Origin: CBDBND01 sp965207985
Lineage (GTDB): Bacteria > Pseudomonadota > Alphaproteobacteria > Rhodospirillales > Rhodospirillaceae
NCBI GenBank assembly: GCA_965207985.1
Contig: CBDBND010000032.1
Span: 372,001-436,000 of the forward strand
DNA: 64,000 nucleotides
Direction of reading: 5' to 3'
Shown: one piece after another, positions 26,205 through 35,104 of the stretch
How the letters are laid out: each line of letters starts with the position of its first letter
How positions within the stretch are numbered: the first letter of the stretch is position 1
Notes under the pieces: generated by a model
The model's input: the letters and a program-made list of their open reading frames with translations, nothing else
What the model was told of the DNA's origin: nothing
Databases searched by the model: none
Position numbers and translations under genes: made by a program

Positions 26205-27251
26205 TTACGACGGCGGACTTTGCCAAGGGCCTGCTGGAAGTTTCTTGAGATAGGGACGGGTTTCGCTGGTCGGTGTGATGTAGCAGGACGTGATCATCCA
26301 CTGCAGGTTCAGACCGACACTGGTTTCTTCCGGCGCGCCCCAGGAATAAGTAATGTTGCGGTCCTGCCCGCCGGAGCGTTCCACCACGTACATAACAAAC
26401 ACATCGTTGGTGAAACCGTTGGCCGTGTTGTTCATGGCCCAATCCACGTTGCGCAGACGGATGCCGATCTCCCGGTCCGGTTTGTCGTCAGTCGGTTGCG
26501 GCACAAAGTATTCACCGCCCTGATCGTGCATGCGTATGCCCGAGAAATTGCCGGACGTCCCTTCACCCGAAAACCCTATGTTGCAGGTGAACCAGCGGGC
26601 GCGCAGCTGTTTGTGCACCACTTCCGGCTCCGAATTGATCTGCACATCGTCGGACAGGCGGCGGATGACGTTGCCTTTCCATAGCGCGCGGTCGTCGAGC
26701 ATCATCTGATAGTCGGCGTACGCCGTCTCGCCCCGCTCTTCATAAACGCAGGCCTTGTCTTTCATCTTGCCGTGGTAGCCATGAATGAGAGGCCGCCAGA
26801 ACAGATCGCATTCGGGCAGGTTGGTGAGATCGCCAAGGGACAGACTATCCAGCGCGGACAAATCATTGTGGGCATTGAGATAGGGTGTTCGGTCGAAACC
26901 GGCGAAGGCATGCAGCTTCATCCGGATGGCGTTTTCTTCTTCGTCTATATGAAAAGAATAAATGCGTGGATGCCAACGGTCCTGCTCGAACCAGTAGTCG
27001 AGAATGAAAAAGGCGTATTCACCGAAGCGGTCGTTGGGAATGCGCCGTACTTCGGAGCGGACCCGGTCATGGCGTACGTCTTCCGGCAGGTTGAGCCGGT
27101 TGTTGAAATAGACCTGTTCATTGTTGTCATAGGTACCGGGGAACAACTCAGCAATGATCATGAGGTCCCGCTGCAAGGGGTGCTGATCCTGTGCCAGCAG
27201 CGGCGATGTGAATCCCAGCACAGCGGCGGCAACGACTAAAAACTCTCTCAT
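26205..27251 (-). CDS. CpcT/CpeT-like (DUF1001) secreted protein
   Basis: 348 residues with a signal peptide (MREFLVVAAAVLGFTSPLLA). The next 150 residues match the CpcT/CpeT pattern: ELFPGTYDNNEQVYF, HPRIYSFHIDEEENAIRMKL, then ECDLFWRP..YHGKMKDKACVY and WKGNVIRRLSDDVQINSE. In cyanobacteria this family attaches bilins to phycobiliproteins; outside them the role is unknown and a lyase activity should not be assumed. The C-terminal codons run antisense through the displaced ftsY 3' end, so ftsY and this gene overlapped tail-to-tail before the insertion. Confidence 0.7.
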   Translation of the reverse strand: MREFLVVAAAVLGFTSPLLAQDQHPLQRDLMIIAELFPGTYDNNEQVYFNNRLNLPEDVRHDRVRSEVRRIPNDRFGEYAFFILDYWFEQDRWHPRIYSFHIDEEENAIRMKLHAFAGFDRTPYLNAHNDLSALDSLSLGDLTNLPECDLFWRPLIHGYHGKMKDKACVYEERGETAYADYQMMLDDRALWKGNVIRRLSDDVQINSEPEVVHKQLRARWFTCNIGFSGEGTSGNFSGIRMHDQGGEYFVPQPTDDKPDREIGIRLRNVDWAMNNTANGFTNDVFVMYVVERSGGQDRNITYSWGAPEETSVGLNLQWMITSCYITPTSETRPYLKKLPAGPWQSPPS

Positions 27252-27273
27252 GATGCGCTCCTATCGTTCTCGG

Positions 27274-27828
27274 CTATCTTTCCCAATGGATGGCCGGGGG
27301 TTCCCGCGCAGGGACAATGGCCTGATGCTCGCGGGCATTATCAAAGTGCTCCAACGCCCAGCGCACACTGGGAAAGGCGAGGTCATCCCACGGGATGTCC
27401 TGCCACGCCAACAGTTTGGCGTCTTCACTTTCTGGCCCAGGGGAAAAGGTGGCTGACGTCATATGGGCACGAAAGACAAGGTACACTTGGGCGATGCGAA
27501 CAATACTATAGACGCCGAGCAGTGCATCGATGGCGATATGGGCGCGGGCTTCTTCCCAGGTTTCCCGCACGGCGCCGGCTTCGACAGTTTCACCGATCTC
27601 AAGAAATCCCGCCGGAATGGTCCAGTAGCCTTGGCGCGGCTCAATGGCACGTTTGACCAGAAGGAACTTATCCTCCCAGGTCGAAACCGCGCCGACCACC
27701 ACCTTGGGATTGACATAGTTGATGAAGCCGCAGTCAGCGCAGACCAAGCGGGGCCGGTCGTCACCCTCGGGCGTTCGTTCTACGGAAGGGCCTTTCGCCT
27801 TTTCCGATTTTTCTGGAATGACCGTCAT
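27274..27828 (-). CDS. NUDIX hydrolase with an N-terminal zinc-ribbon
   Basis: About 184 residues from ATG 27828 (an upstream ATG at 27867 is also open). Residues 1-50 carry a C-x2-C pair in RLVCADCGFINYVNPKVVVG, like the second half of the NudC zinc ribbon; then the Nudix box GFLEIGETVEAGAVRETWEE with Glu residues for Mg2+. Related proteins hydrolyse nucleoside diphosphate derivatives; the substrate cannot be assigned. It lies on the minus strand between the CpeT-like gene and a small protein gene. Confidence 0.85.
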   Translation of the reverse strand: MTVIPEKSEKAKGPSVERTPEGDDRPRLVCADCGFINYVNPKVVVGAVSTWEDKFLLVKRAIEPRQGYWTIPAGFLEIGETVEAGAVRETWEEARAHIAIDALLGVYSIVRIAQVYLVFRAHMTSATFSPGPESEDAKLLAWQDIPWDDLAFPSVRWALEHFDNAREHQAIVPAREPPAIHWER

Positions 27829-27888
27829 GGCGAGAGCATGGACCGGGACAGAATGGGTGGCAACCAAGTCTGCGGGACGGTGTGTGAC

Positions 27889-27917
27889 AAAACAAAAGGC
27901 GGCGCATAGGCGGCGCC
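27889..27917 (-). terminator. Possible terminator of the 72-residue gene
   Basis: On the minus strand GGCGCC and GGCGC arms around a short loop are followed by TTTTGTTTTG. The hairpin is imperfect, so confidence is limited. Confidence 0.4.
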
Positions 27918-27944
27918 CCGCATCTTCAGTGTCTGGTGTGACTT

Positions 27945-28163
27945 TTAGATGGAAATATCGAGATTGCCGCCCCGTCCCGGGGGAGGTGTCGACCGGCGGC
28001 GGTCTTCGTCATCGTCGTCCCGGCCTTGAATTTGATCGGAAACGTTGTTCACGGTCGTTTGTGTCGCGTTGGCTTGACTACCCTGCGCCGCGTTGCCGAT
28101 GTTGTTGAGCAGGTTGGCGCGCTGAGCGGTCACAGCGGATTCTAAGGTCGGTTCGATAGCCAT
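27945..28163 (-). CDS. Small hypothetical protein with acidic middle and Pro/Arg-rich tail
   Basis: 72 residues with GGGAG seven bases before the ATG, which supports translation. The N-terminal half (MAIEPTLESAVTAQRANLLN) is Ala/Asn/Gln-rich and probably helical, followed by RDDDDEDRRRSTPPPGRGG and a hydrophobic end. It resembles motility-type or phasin-like small alphaproteobacterial proteins only vaguely; no family is recognised. Confidence 0.6.
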   Translation of the reverse strand: MAIEPTLESAVTAQRANLLNNIGNAAQGSQANATQTTVNNVSDQIQGRDDDDEDRRRSTPPPGRGGNLDISI

Positions 28164-28275
28164 AATCGGCTCCCTTCAGGGATGTCGGTCAGAGGACAAT
28201 GAACCCTATTGGTTGTACTGAGCCTATGGGTTTAGGCGTTCTAAGTCAAAAAACGCTTAACGGGGAGGTAGGGTT

Positions 28276-31026
28276 TCAAACCTTTTCCGTTTCCGGTTGA
28301 GCGCTCACAAGTCCATGACAATGCTTATATTTTTTCCCCGACCCGCAGGGGCAGGGTTCGTTGCGGGCAACCTTGCCCCAGGTGGCGGGATCATTGGGAT
28401 TGCGCTCTTCGGGGCGGATTCTGGGCATGGACCGCTGGCGGCCGATCTCTTCGATCCGGCGTTCCCGGGCTTCGGCTTCCTCTGGCGTTGGCGGGCGCCC
28501 CAACTGAAGGCCCTTGGGTCCCACAGGCTTAAGATCTTCGGGCGTAGGTTCGACTTGAATCTCCACCCTGGACAAAATTTCCGTCACCCGGGTGCGCAAA
28601 GAGCCAAGCATGTCCTGGAACATTTGAAAGGACTCTTTTTGGTATTCCAAGAGCGGTTGTTTCTGACCGTAGGACCGCAGGTAAATTGACCCGCGGAGGT
28701 AATCGAGCTGCTGCAGGTGATCACGCCAACCGGCATCGACCATTTGCAAGACGAGACTTTTCTCGACGCGGCGCATCAACTCGGGACCCACATTGGCATT
28801 CTTCTCCGCCATTTTGCGATTTGATTCGGCAGTCATGCGATCGCGCATTTCTTCGTCTGCAATGCCTTCTTCTTTAGCCCATTCGCTGAACGGCAAATCA
28901 AGTCCGAGTAGACGAAGACTTTCTTCATGCAAAAGGCTCAAATCCCATTGCTCAATCATCGCCCGTTCGGGAATAGCTTGGCTGACAAGGTCTTCGATGA
29001 CGTCGTGGCGCATATCGACCACATAGTCAGAGATATCATCGGATGACATAACTTCCATACGCTGTTCAAAAATCACTTTGCGCTGGTCATTCATCACATC
29101 ATCGTACTGCAACAGATTTTTGCGAATATCGAAGTTACGGGCCTCGACTTTCTCTTGCGCCTTTTGAATGGCCTTGTTGATCCACGGATGGATGATCGCC
29201 TCGCCGTGTTCTAGACCGAGACGCTGCAGCATGCCGTCCATGCGTTCGGAACCGAAGATGCGCATGAGATCATCCTGAAGGGAGAGAAAGAACTTCGAAG
29301 CCCCGGGATCACCCTGGCGGCCGGACCGGCCACGAAGCTGATTATCTATGCGCCGGCTTTCGTGCCGCTCAGTGCCCAGAACGAACAATCCACCCGCATC
29401 CAATGCCACCTGTTTCCGTTCCGCGACTAGTGACCGGACTTTTTCCTTTTCCTCATCAGAAAGGGGTCTGCCTTTTTTGTTTTCCTCATCCTGGATCATG
29501 AAGTCTGCATTACCGCCCAATTGTATATCCGTTCCGCGCCCGGCCATATTGGTAGCGATGGTGACCGATCCCGGAATCCCGGCCTGCGCAATAATGTGCG
29601 CTTCACGCTCATGTTGCTTAGCGTTGAGCACTTCTGCTTTTATTTTCGCCTGCTTCTTAAGAATCGCAGCGAGTTCCTCAGATTTTTCAATGGAAACAGT
29701 ACCGACGAGAACCGGCTGTTTCTTTTCATGACATTCCTTAAGCCGTTCAATGATGGCTTCGTTCTTTTCCTCGGTCGTGCGGTAGACCTCATCGTCCATG
29801 TCGTCGCGTATCAGCGGCAAGTTGGAAGGCACTGCGACAACTTCGAGACCATAGATCTGATCCAATTCCTCCGCTTCAGTCATGGCCGTACCCGTCATGC
29901 CGGCGAGCTTGGGGTACATGCGGAAGTAATTCTGGTAAGTGATCGACGCTAAGGTTTGGTTCTCATTCTGGATGGTCACGCCTTCACGCGCTTCGATGGC
30001 CTGATGAAGGCCGTCGGACAGTCGGCGGCCCTCCATAATCCGGCCGGTAAATTCGTCGATAAGATGCACCCGGTCATCTTTGACCAGATAATGCACATCC
30101 TTCTGGAACATGTGATGGGCCCGCAAACCCTGATTGACGTGATGAATCAGAGTGATGTTTTGCAGGTCGTACAGTGAGCCTTCGGCCAATATCTTATGTT
30201 CGCGCAAGAGGTCTTCCGCATGCTCGGCACCTTCGTCCGTCAAGGTGATGGAGCGGGCTTTTTCGTCTTTTTCGTAGTCTTCTTCGACGAGCAGCGGAAT
30301 GATCTTGTTAATACGCGTGTAGAGATCCGTTGTGTTTTCTGAGGCTCCGGAGATGATCAGCGGTGTTCGCGCCTCGTCGATCAAAATGGAATCCACCTCA
30401 TCGACGATGGCGAAATTGAAGTCGCGATGAACCATGTCAGCAATTGCGTACTTCATGTTGTCGCGAAGATAGTCGAACCCGAGTTCATTGTTGGTCGAGT
30501 AGGTCACGTCGCAGGCATAGGCAGCGCGGCGGGCGTTGTCGTCCATACCTGATTGGATGCAGCCAACGGTCAGACCAAGAAATCGGTAGATCTGACCCAT
30601 CCAGTCCGCATCGCGGCTGGCCAGATAATCGTTGACGGTAACGACGTGAACGCCCTTGTTCTCGAGGGCATTGAGGTAGACCGGGAGTGTTGCCACCAGA
30701 GTCTTGCCTTCACCGGTACCCATTTCAGCGATTTGACCACGGTGCAGAACGACCCCGCCCATGATCTGAACATCAAAGTGACGTTGCCCGAGTGTTCTTT
30801 TGGCGGCTTCGCGCACCGTCGCAAAAGCTTCGGCCAAAACGTCATCTAGAGTTTCGCCATCCGCAACCCGTGATTTGAGCCAATCGGTCCGGGCGCGTAT
30901 AGCGTCGTCGTCTAATGCTTCGATATCGGCTTCAAGGTCGTTGACCGCCTCAACGAGGGGTCTTAACTCCTTGATAATACGGTCATTTGGTGTCCCAAAC
31001 AGGCGTTTGGTGATAGCACCGAGCAT
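28276..31026 (-). CDS. secA: Preprotein translocase ATPase SecA
   Basis: 916 residues from ATG 31026 (MLGAITKRLFGTPNDRIIKE); the frame is open further upstream but without family similarity. SecA drives secretion through SecYEG. Seen: Walker A in EMGTGEGKTLVATLPVYLNA, DEVDSILIDEARTPLIISG, GTVSIEKSEELA, MAGRGTDIQLGGN, RRIDNQLRGRSGRQGDPG, and the C-terminal SecB/zinc site CPCGSGKKYKHCHG. Confidence 0.97.
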   Translation of the reverse strand: MLGAITKRLFGTPNDRIIKELRPLVEAVNDLEADIEALDDDAIRARTDWLKSRVADGETLDDVLAEAFATVREAAKRTLGQRHFDVQIMGGVVLHRGQIAEMGTGEGKTLVATLPVYLNALENKGVHVVTVNDYLASRDADWMGQIYRFLGLTVGCIQSGMDDNARRAAYACDVTYSTNNELGFDYLRDNMKYAIADMVHRDFNFAIVDEVDSILIDEARTPLIISGASENTTDLYTRINKIIPLLVEEDYEKDEKARSITLTDEGAEHAEDLLREHKILAEGSLYDLQNITLIHHVNQGLRAHHMFQKDVHYLVKDDRVHLIDEFTGRIMEGRRLSDGLHQAIEAREGVTIQNENQTLASITYQNYFRMYPKLAGMTGTAMTEAEELDQIYGLEVVAVPSNLPLIRDDMDDEVYRTTEEKNEAIIERLKECHEKKQPVLVGTVSIEKSEELAAILKKQAKIKAEVLNAKQHEREAHIIAQAGIPGSVTIATNMAGRGTDIQLGGNADFMIQDEENKKGRPLSDEEKEKVRSLVAERKQVALDAGGLFVLGTERHESRRIDNQLRGRSGRQGDPGASKFFLSLQDDLMRIFGSERMDGMLQRLGLEHGEAIIHPWINKAIQKAQEKVEARNFDIRKNLLQYDDVMNDQRKVIFEQRMEVMSSDDISDYVVDMRHDVIEDLVSQAIPERAMIEQWDLSLLHEESLRLLGLDLPFSEWAKEEGIADEEMRDRMTAESNRKMAEKNANVGPELMRRVEKSLVLQMVDAGWRDHLQQLDYLRGSIYLRSYGQKQPLLEYQKESFQMFQDMLGSLRTRVTEILSRVEIQVEPTPEDLKPVGPKGLQLGRPPTPEEAEARERRIEEIGRQRSMPRIRPEERNPNDPATWGKVARNEPCPCGSGKKYKHCHGLVSAQPETEKV

Positions 31027-31142
31027 AGGTCCCTCTAGCCGGGTTTCTGGGAGGCATGTCCTTAAGGAAACGCTCGGGAAGACATAGAAACCCGCCCCCG
31101 CCCTGTCAACGGAAGGACAATGGATTTCTGGGGTTGAGCTAG

Positions 31143-31620
31143 GGTCTGTTGACATTTAACGCATGGCGATGATGGTTGCGACGAGGTTGCAGTTTGCGGC
31201 GTAGCTGATGTCGGTCTTGTCGTAGCGTGTTGCGATGCCACGGAATTCCTTGATCTTGGCGAAGTAGTTTTCGATCAGATGTCGCCAGCGGTACATGTGC
31301 TTGTCGTAGGCCGCCGGCCGCTTCCTGTTGGCGAGCGAGGGAATGACGGCGCTTGCGCCACGTTGGTCCAGTTGCTCTCGCAGCCAGCCGGCATCGAATG
31401 CCTTGTCGGCGATGAGGGCATCGAAGTGAACGTCGTCGATCAACGGCTGGACGCCGCCGTCACGCCACGGTCCGTCGCCTTGCCCGGTAGATGACGCCAA
31501 ATTTTCTCCCAAACATTGTCCGTGATCACAAAACGCTCTGACTTCATCAAACACTCCTTGCAAAAGGAGGCTTGAATCACTTTTCCGCGACATTGGGAAT
31601 CCCCTCAATGTCAACAGACC
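31143..31620. mobile_element. Internally deleted IS5-family element (478 bases)
   Basis: Perfect 14-base inverted repeats GGTCTGTTGACATT (31143-31156) and complement (31607-31620) are flanked by CTAG on both sides (31139-31142 and 31621-31624), the four-base target duplication of the IS1031-like IS5 group. The element is about half the usual length because the transposase is internally deleted. It sits between secA and argJ upstream regions. Confidence 0.92.
31156..31614 (-). pseudogene. IS5-family transposase, internally deleted
   Basis: An open frame of about 150 residues fuses a short N-terminal part (MSRKSDSSLLLQGVFDEVRA) to the C-terminal catalytic part DDVHFDALIADKAFDAGWLR, KRPAAYDKHMYRWRHLIENY and FAKIKEFRGIATRYDKTDIS. 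The middle, with the first catalytic Asp region, is lost, so it is inactive and could move only with a helper. Confidence 0.85.
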
Positions 31621-31743
31621 CTAGGCCGGTAAGCAGTGAACACGGGGTTTTGCGAGGCCTCTGGTGTGGGATGGCAGGTAGGGAATCTGGACGGAAAGGG
31701 CGGTGTGTGCCATGAAACGGCCCACTTTTCTAAGGTGATAGAC

Positions 31744-32976
31744 ATGGACTTCGCGCCCTCGCCCTTCAAACCGGACCGTTTTCCGGACCTGCCCCCGGTA
31801 GCGGGCGTACGTCTGGCCGCCTGCGAGGCCGGTATCCGCTATCAGGGGCGGTTGGACCTGATGCTGGCGGTCTTTGATGGGGGTACCACTGTCGGCGGTG
31901 TTTTTACCCAATCCAAAACGGCCGGGGCGCCGGTGGTGTGGTGTCGCAACGCCTTAACGAGCGGCAGCGCACGGGCTCTGGTGGTCAACGCCGGCAATGC
32001 CAACGCCTTCACGGGCGACAAAGGAATGGAAGCGGTGGAAAAAACCGCAATCACCGTTGCCGACTCTCTGTCTTGTGATGTCAGCGATGTCTTCGTTTGC
32101 TCAACCGGCACCATCGGCGAATATCTTTTGGAGGAGCGGATCACCGTTCGGATTGAAGATCTCAAAAGCAACCTTGCAGATAGCGCTTGGGAAGACGCTG
32201 CCTCGGCCATCATGACGACGGACACTTTTCCCAAAGGGTGTTCGCGCCAAGCCATGATCGATGACGTGCAGGTCACTTTGACTGGTATTGCCAAAGGCTC
32301 GGGCATGATTGCGCCGGACATGGCGACCATGCTGGCTTATGTGATGACGGATGCAACTTTGCCAGCCGAGGTGTTGCAGTCCTTCATCACTCGGGGCGCT
32401 GACAAAAGCTTCAACGCCATTACGGTGGACAGCGATACGTCAACGTCCGATACGCTGCTCCTGTTCGCCACCAACAAAGCAGCACATAAGCCGGTCACGG
32501 CATGGGACGACGACCGGTTGAAAGATTTCAGAGACAGTCTGGACGCCTTGCTGATTGACCTCGCCCAACAAGTGGTGAAGGACGGCGAAGGAGCGCAGAA
32601 GTTTGTCGAAATCCGGGTTACGGGCGCCGAGGACGATGGTGCGGCACGGCGCATCGGATTGGCCGTGGGCAATTCGCCCTTGGTCAAAACAGCCATCGCC
32701 GGCGAGGACGCCAACTGGGGGCGGATCGTCATGGCCATCGGCAAAGCCGGCGAAGCCGCCGATCGTGACAAACTGACTATTGCCATTGGCGGACATCAGA
32801 TCACCGCCGACGGAGAGCCAGTTGCCGGGTATGACGAAACGCCGGTGGCGGACCATATGACAGGCCGTGAAATCCTTATTGAGTTTGATGTCGGTGTGGG
32901 TGCCGGCCGGGCCACCATTTGGACCTGCGATCTCACCCACGGCTACATCGATATCAACGGCTCTTACCGGACCTGA
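31744..32976 (+). CDS. argJ: Bifunctional ornithine acetyltransferase / N-acetylglutamate synthase
   Basis: 410 residues from ATG 31744, preceded by AAGG at good spacing; the open frame extends upstream into IS-flanking DNA and is not coding there. It transfers acetyl from N-acetylornithine to glutamate in the cyclic arginine pathway. Seen: VVNAGNANAFTGDKGMEAVE, MTTDTFPKG, GSGMIAPDMATMLAYVMTDA with the autocleavage/nucleophile Thr, VDSDTSTSDTLLLFATN and GEDANWGRIVMAIGKAG. Confidence 0.96.
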   Translation: MDFAPSPFKPDRFPDLPPVAGVRLAACEAGIRYQGRLDLMLAVFDGGTTVGGVFTQSKTAGAPVVWCRNALTSGSARALVVNAGNANAFTGDKGMEAVEKTAITVADSLSCDVSDVFVCSTGTIGEYLLEERITVRIEDLKSNLADSAWEDAASAIMTTDTFPKGCSRQAMIDDVQVTLTGIAKGSGMIAPDMATMLAYVMTDATLPAEVLQSFITRGADKSFNAITVDSDTSTSDTLLLFATNKAAHKPVTAWDDDRLKDFRDSLDALLIDLAQQVVKDGEGAQKFVEIRVTGAEDDGAARRIGLAVGNSPLVKTAIAGEDANWGRIVMAIGKAGEAADRDKLTIAIGGHQITADGEPVAGYDETPVADHMTGREILIEFDVGVGAGRATIWTCDLTHGYIDINGSYRT

Positions 32977-32990
32977 ACCGTAAGGATACC

Positions 32991-33392
32991 GTGACCAACG
33001 TTGTTACTGTCAGCGCCGTGGCATTGATCGATGACCGTGGCGACGTCTTGCTGACGCAACGTCCGGCAGGGAAATCCATGGCCGGTTTGTGGGAATTTCC
33101 GGGTGGCAAGGTGGAAGACGGTGAGACACCGGAAGCGGCGTTGGTTCGGGAACTGGAGGAAGAGCTCGGACTCCGTGTCAGCCTTGATGATCTGGAGCCT
33201 TTGACGTTTGCGTCGCACGCATACGAAAGCTTTCATCTTTTTATGCCTCTTTATACGTGCCGCCGCTGGTCAGGGGAGTTGATCGCGCGTGACGGGCAGG
33301 CCATGGCTTGGGTGACCCCAGACAACCTGCCGGACTATCCCATGCCGCCGGCGGATGAGCCGCTCATACCCGTGTTACAGAAACATCTCTGA
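32991..33392 (+). CDS. mutT: MutT-type 8-oxo-dGTP diphosphatase (NUDIX)
   Basis: 133 residues starting with GTG at 32991, after TAAGGA, 14 bases past the argJ stop. The Nudix box GKVEDGETPEAALVRELEEE follows VLLTQRPAGKSMAGLWEFPG, the pattern of MutT, and the end PLYTCRRWSGE matches the family. It would remove oxidised dGTP from the pool. It forms a unit with argJ. Confidence 0.9.
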   Translation: MTNVVTVSAVALIDDRGDVLLTQRPAGKSMAGLWEFPGGKVEDGETPEAALVRELEEELGLRVSLDDLEPLTFASHAYESFHLFMPLYTCRRWSGELIARDGQAMAWVTPDNLPDYPMPPADEPLIPVLQKHL

Positions 33393-33432
33393 TAGCGTTG
33401 CGGCCCTTAGGGCACATCCCTAGAGTGCCGTC

Positions 33433-34203
33433 ATGCCCGACCCCAGCACGACCGACACGCCCACCGCTGCGCTGATTGTCATCGGTAACGAGATTCTTTC
33501 CGGGAGGACACGGGATGCAAACATTCAGTTCTTTGCGTCTTCGTTGGGAAAGATCGGCATTCCATTAATAGAGGTCCGTGTGGTTCCCGACGTGGAAGAC
33601 GACATCGTCGATGCCGTCAATACGTTGCGGGCCAGAATGACTTATGTCTTCACCACAGGCGGCATAGGCCCTACCCACGATGACATTACTACCGCTTCAG
33701 TGGCCAAGGCCTTCGGTGTCGGCTTGGAACGGCATCAGCCGTCAGTGGAAAAAATGGAGCGCTACTACGGCGACAAACTCAACGCCGCCCGCCTTAAAAT
33801 GGCCGACCTTCCCCAAGGTGCGGACCCCATTGAAACACGGGTGACGTCGGCCCCTGGTTTTAGATTGGAGAACGTCTTTGTTATGGCCGGCGTACCGATC
33901 ATTGCCCGCGCCATGTTCGATTCCGTCGAAGCGGGTTTGTCGCATGGTGCACCCGTTTTGTCCCGCTATGTGGAAGCGCAATTGGGCGAAGGAGACTTGG
34001 CCGAGGCTTTGACGGCCATTCAATCCGACCACCCTGACGTTGACTTGGGCAGCTATCCTTTTTTCCGATCGGGCAAGATCGGACTCACAGTGGTTGCCAA
34101 AGGCACAGACGGAGACGCAATCAACATGGCCATGGTGAAAGTGGTGAGCGCTATAGAATCGAAAGAGACGACCTATAGCGTGGATAAAGAATTGGAGTTC
34201 TAG
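33433..34203 (+). CDS. CinA/MoCo-binding domain protein (competence/damage-inducible protein A N-terminal type)
   Basis: 256 residues. The N-terminal two thirds is the MoaB/MogA-like domain of CinA: ALIVIGNEILSGRTRDANIQ, VPDVEDDIVDAV, FTTGGIGPTHDDITTASVAK, with KMADLPQGADPIE. The CinA C-terminal deamidase domain is absent. Such short CinA forms are common in Alphaproteobacteria and are annotated as nucleotide or molybdopterin-binding; the reaction here is not certain. Confidence 0.88.
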   Translation: MPDPSTTDTPTAALIVIGNEILSGRTRDANIQFFASSLGKIGIPLIEVRVVPDVEDDIVDAVNTLRARMTYVFTTGGIGPTHDDITTASVAKAFGVGLERHQPSVEKMERYYGDKLNAARLKMADLPQGADPIETRVTSAPGFRLENVFVMAGVPIIARAMFDSVEAGLSHGAPVLSRYVEAQLGEGDLAEALTAIQSDHPDVDLGSYPFFRSGKIGLTVVAKGTDGDAINMAMVKVVSAIESKETTYSVDKELEF

Positions 34204-34207
34204 ACTT

Positions 34208-34920
34208 ATGTTTGCACAACCAAGATACGTTTTGGCTTTGGTTATCGCTTCAATTTCAATGCTCTTATCTCATGCGAGTTTGGCCGCCGGCGTTATGGTT
34301 TTCGGCGGGTCAGGACGGCTCGGGTCGGAGGTGGTGTCAGACCTGTTGGCCAAGGGCGAAGAGGTCGTGGTCTTTGTCCGCCCGACGTCGGATCGAAGCC
34401 GCTTGGCAGGGATGGATGTCACCTATGTGGTGGGTGATCTTTTGGACTCAGCCAGTGTGAAGTCTGCGTTTGAAAGCCATGACATTGACGCCGTCATCAA
34501 CACCGTGGCGCTGAGGACGGGCGAAACCAGCCCCTATGTGGAAGGGGAACGCAACATCGACGCAGCCACCAAAGGCAAAGGGCTCAAGCACATGATCCTG
34601 TTCAGCGCTACCGGTGCGGGTGACAGCAAAGCGCCCATCCCGCCGCAATTTTATGAACAGTTCCGGCGGACTTACGAAGACCGGGGAGCGGCGGAAGGGA
34701 TCATCAGAGCCAGTGGAACGCCTTACACGTTCGTCCGCTTGGGCACTGTGCACGACAAACCGGAAACGGGAACGGCCACCATGGTCGAAGATCTCGTGCT
34801 GGGCCCATCACCCGGGCTGACGCCGCCCGGCTGGCGGTGGGGTGTCTGCGCCAACAACGCTGTCTCAATAAAACCTTTCACGCCACTGACGACAGCTTGC
34901 CGCTCATTCCCGAGGAATGA
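34208..34920 (+). pseudogene. NAD(P)-binding SDR/NmrA-like protein with a one-base frameshift
   Basis: A signal-like hydrophobic N-terminus (YVLALVIASISMLLSHASLA) is followed by GVMVFGGSGRLGSEVVSDLL, the GxxGxxG dinucleotide motif of atypical short-chain dehydrogenases, and RLAGMDVTYVVGDLLD. Up to LVLGP the frame is good, then the present frame runs into unrelated residues to 34996. Adding one base in the C run at 34804-34806 restores ITRADAARLAVGCLRQQRCL and KTFHATDDSLPLIPEE with a stop at 34918-34920. Sequencing error is possible. Confidence 0.75.
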
Positions 34921-34974
34921 CCCCGCAAATGACATTGCGAACAGCAGTGTTAGCGGGTACCTAAGGTCGATAGA

Positions 34975-35061
34975 GCCCTCCTGGCGGAATTGGTAGACGC
35001 AACGGACTTAAAATCCGTTGTCCGAAAGGGCGTGCCGGTTCGAGTCCGGCGGAGGGCACCA
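34975..35061 (+). tRNA. tRNA-Leu (anticodon TAA)
   Basis: The acceptor stem GCCCTCC pairs with GGAGGGC (35051-35057) and is followed by ACCA with CCA encoded. The anticodon loop CTTAAAA gives anticodon TAA, the long variable arm (GTCCGAAAGGGCGT) and the T arm CCGGTTCGAGTCCGG are all present, as is normal for a class II tRNA-Leu. Length 87 with CCA. Confidence 0.96.
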
Positions 35062-35104
35062 TCACTCTTAACGGACCAACACGTAGACCATCACTAGGAC
35101 GCTC

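Noticed and set aside
26205..27251. Phycobiliprotein lyase activity for the CpeT-like protein
   Set aside because: Similarity is only to the domain; no phycobiliprotein or bilin genes are in the window, so the function is left open.
31156..31614. Functional small transposase
   Set aside because: The fused frame is produced by deletion of the central catalytic part.
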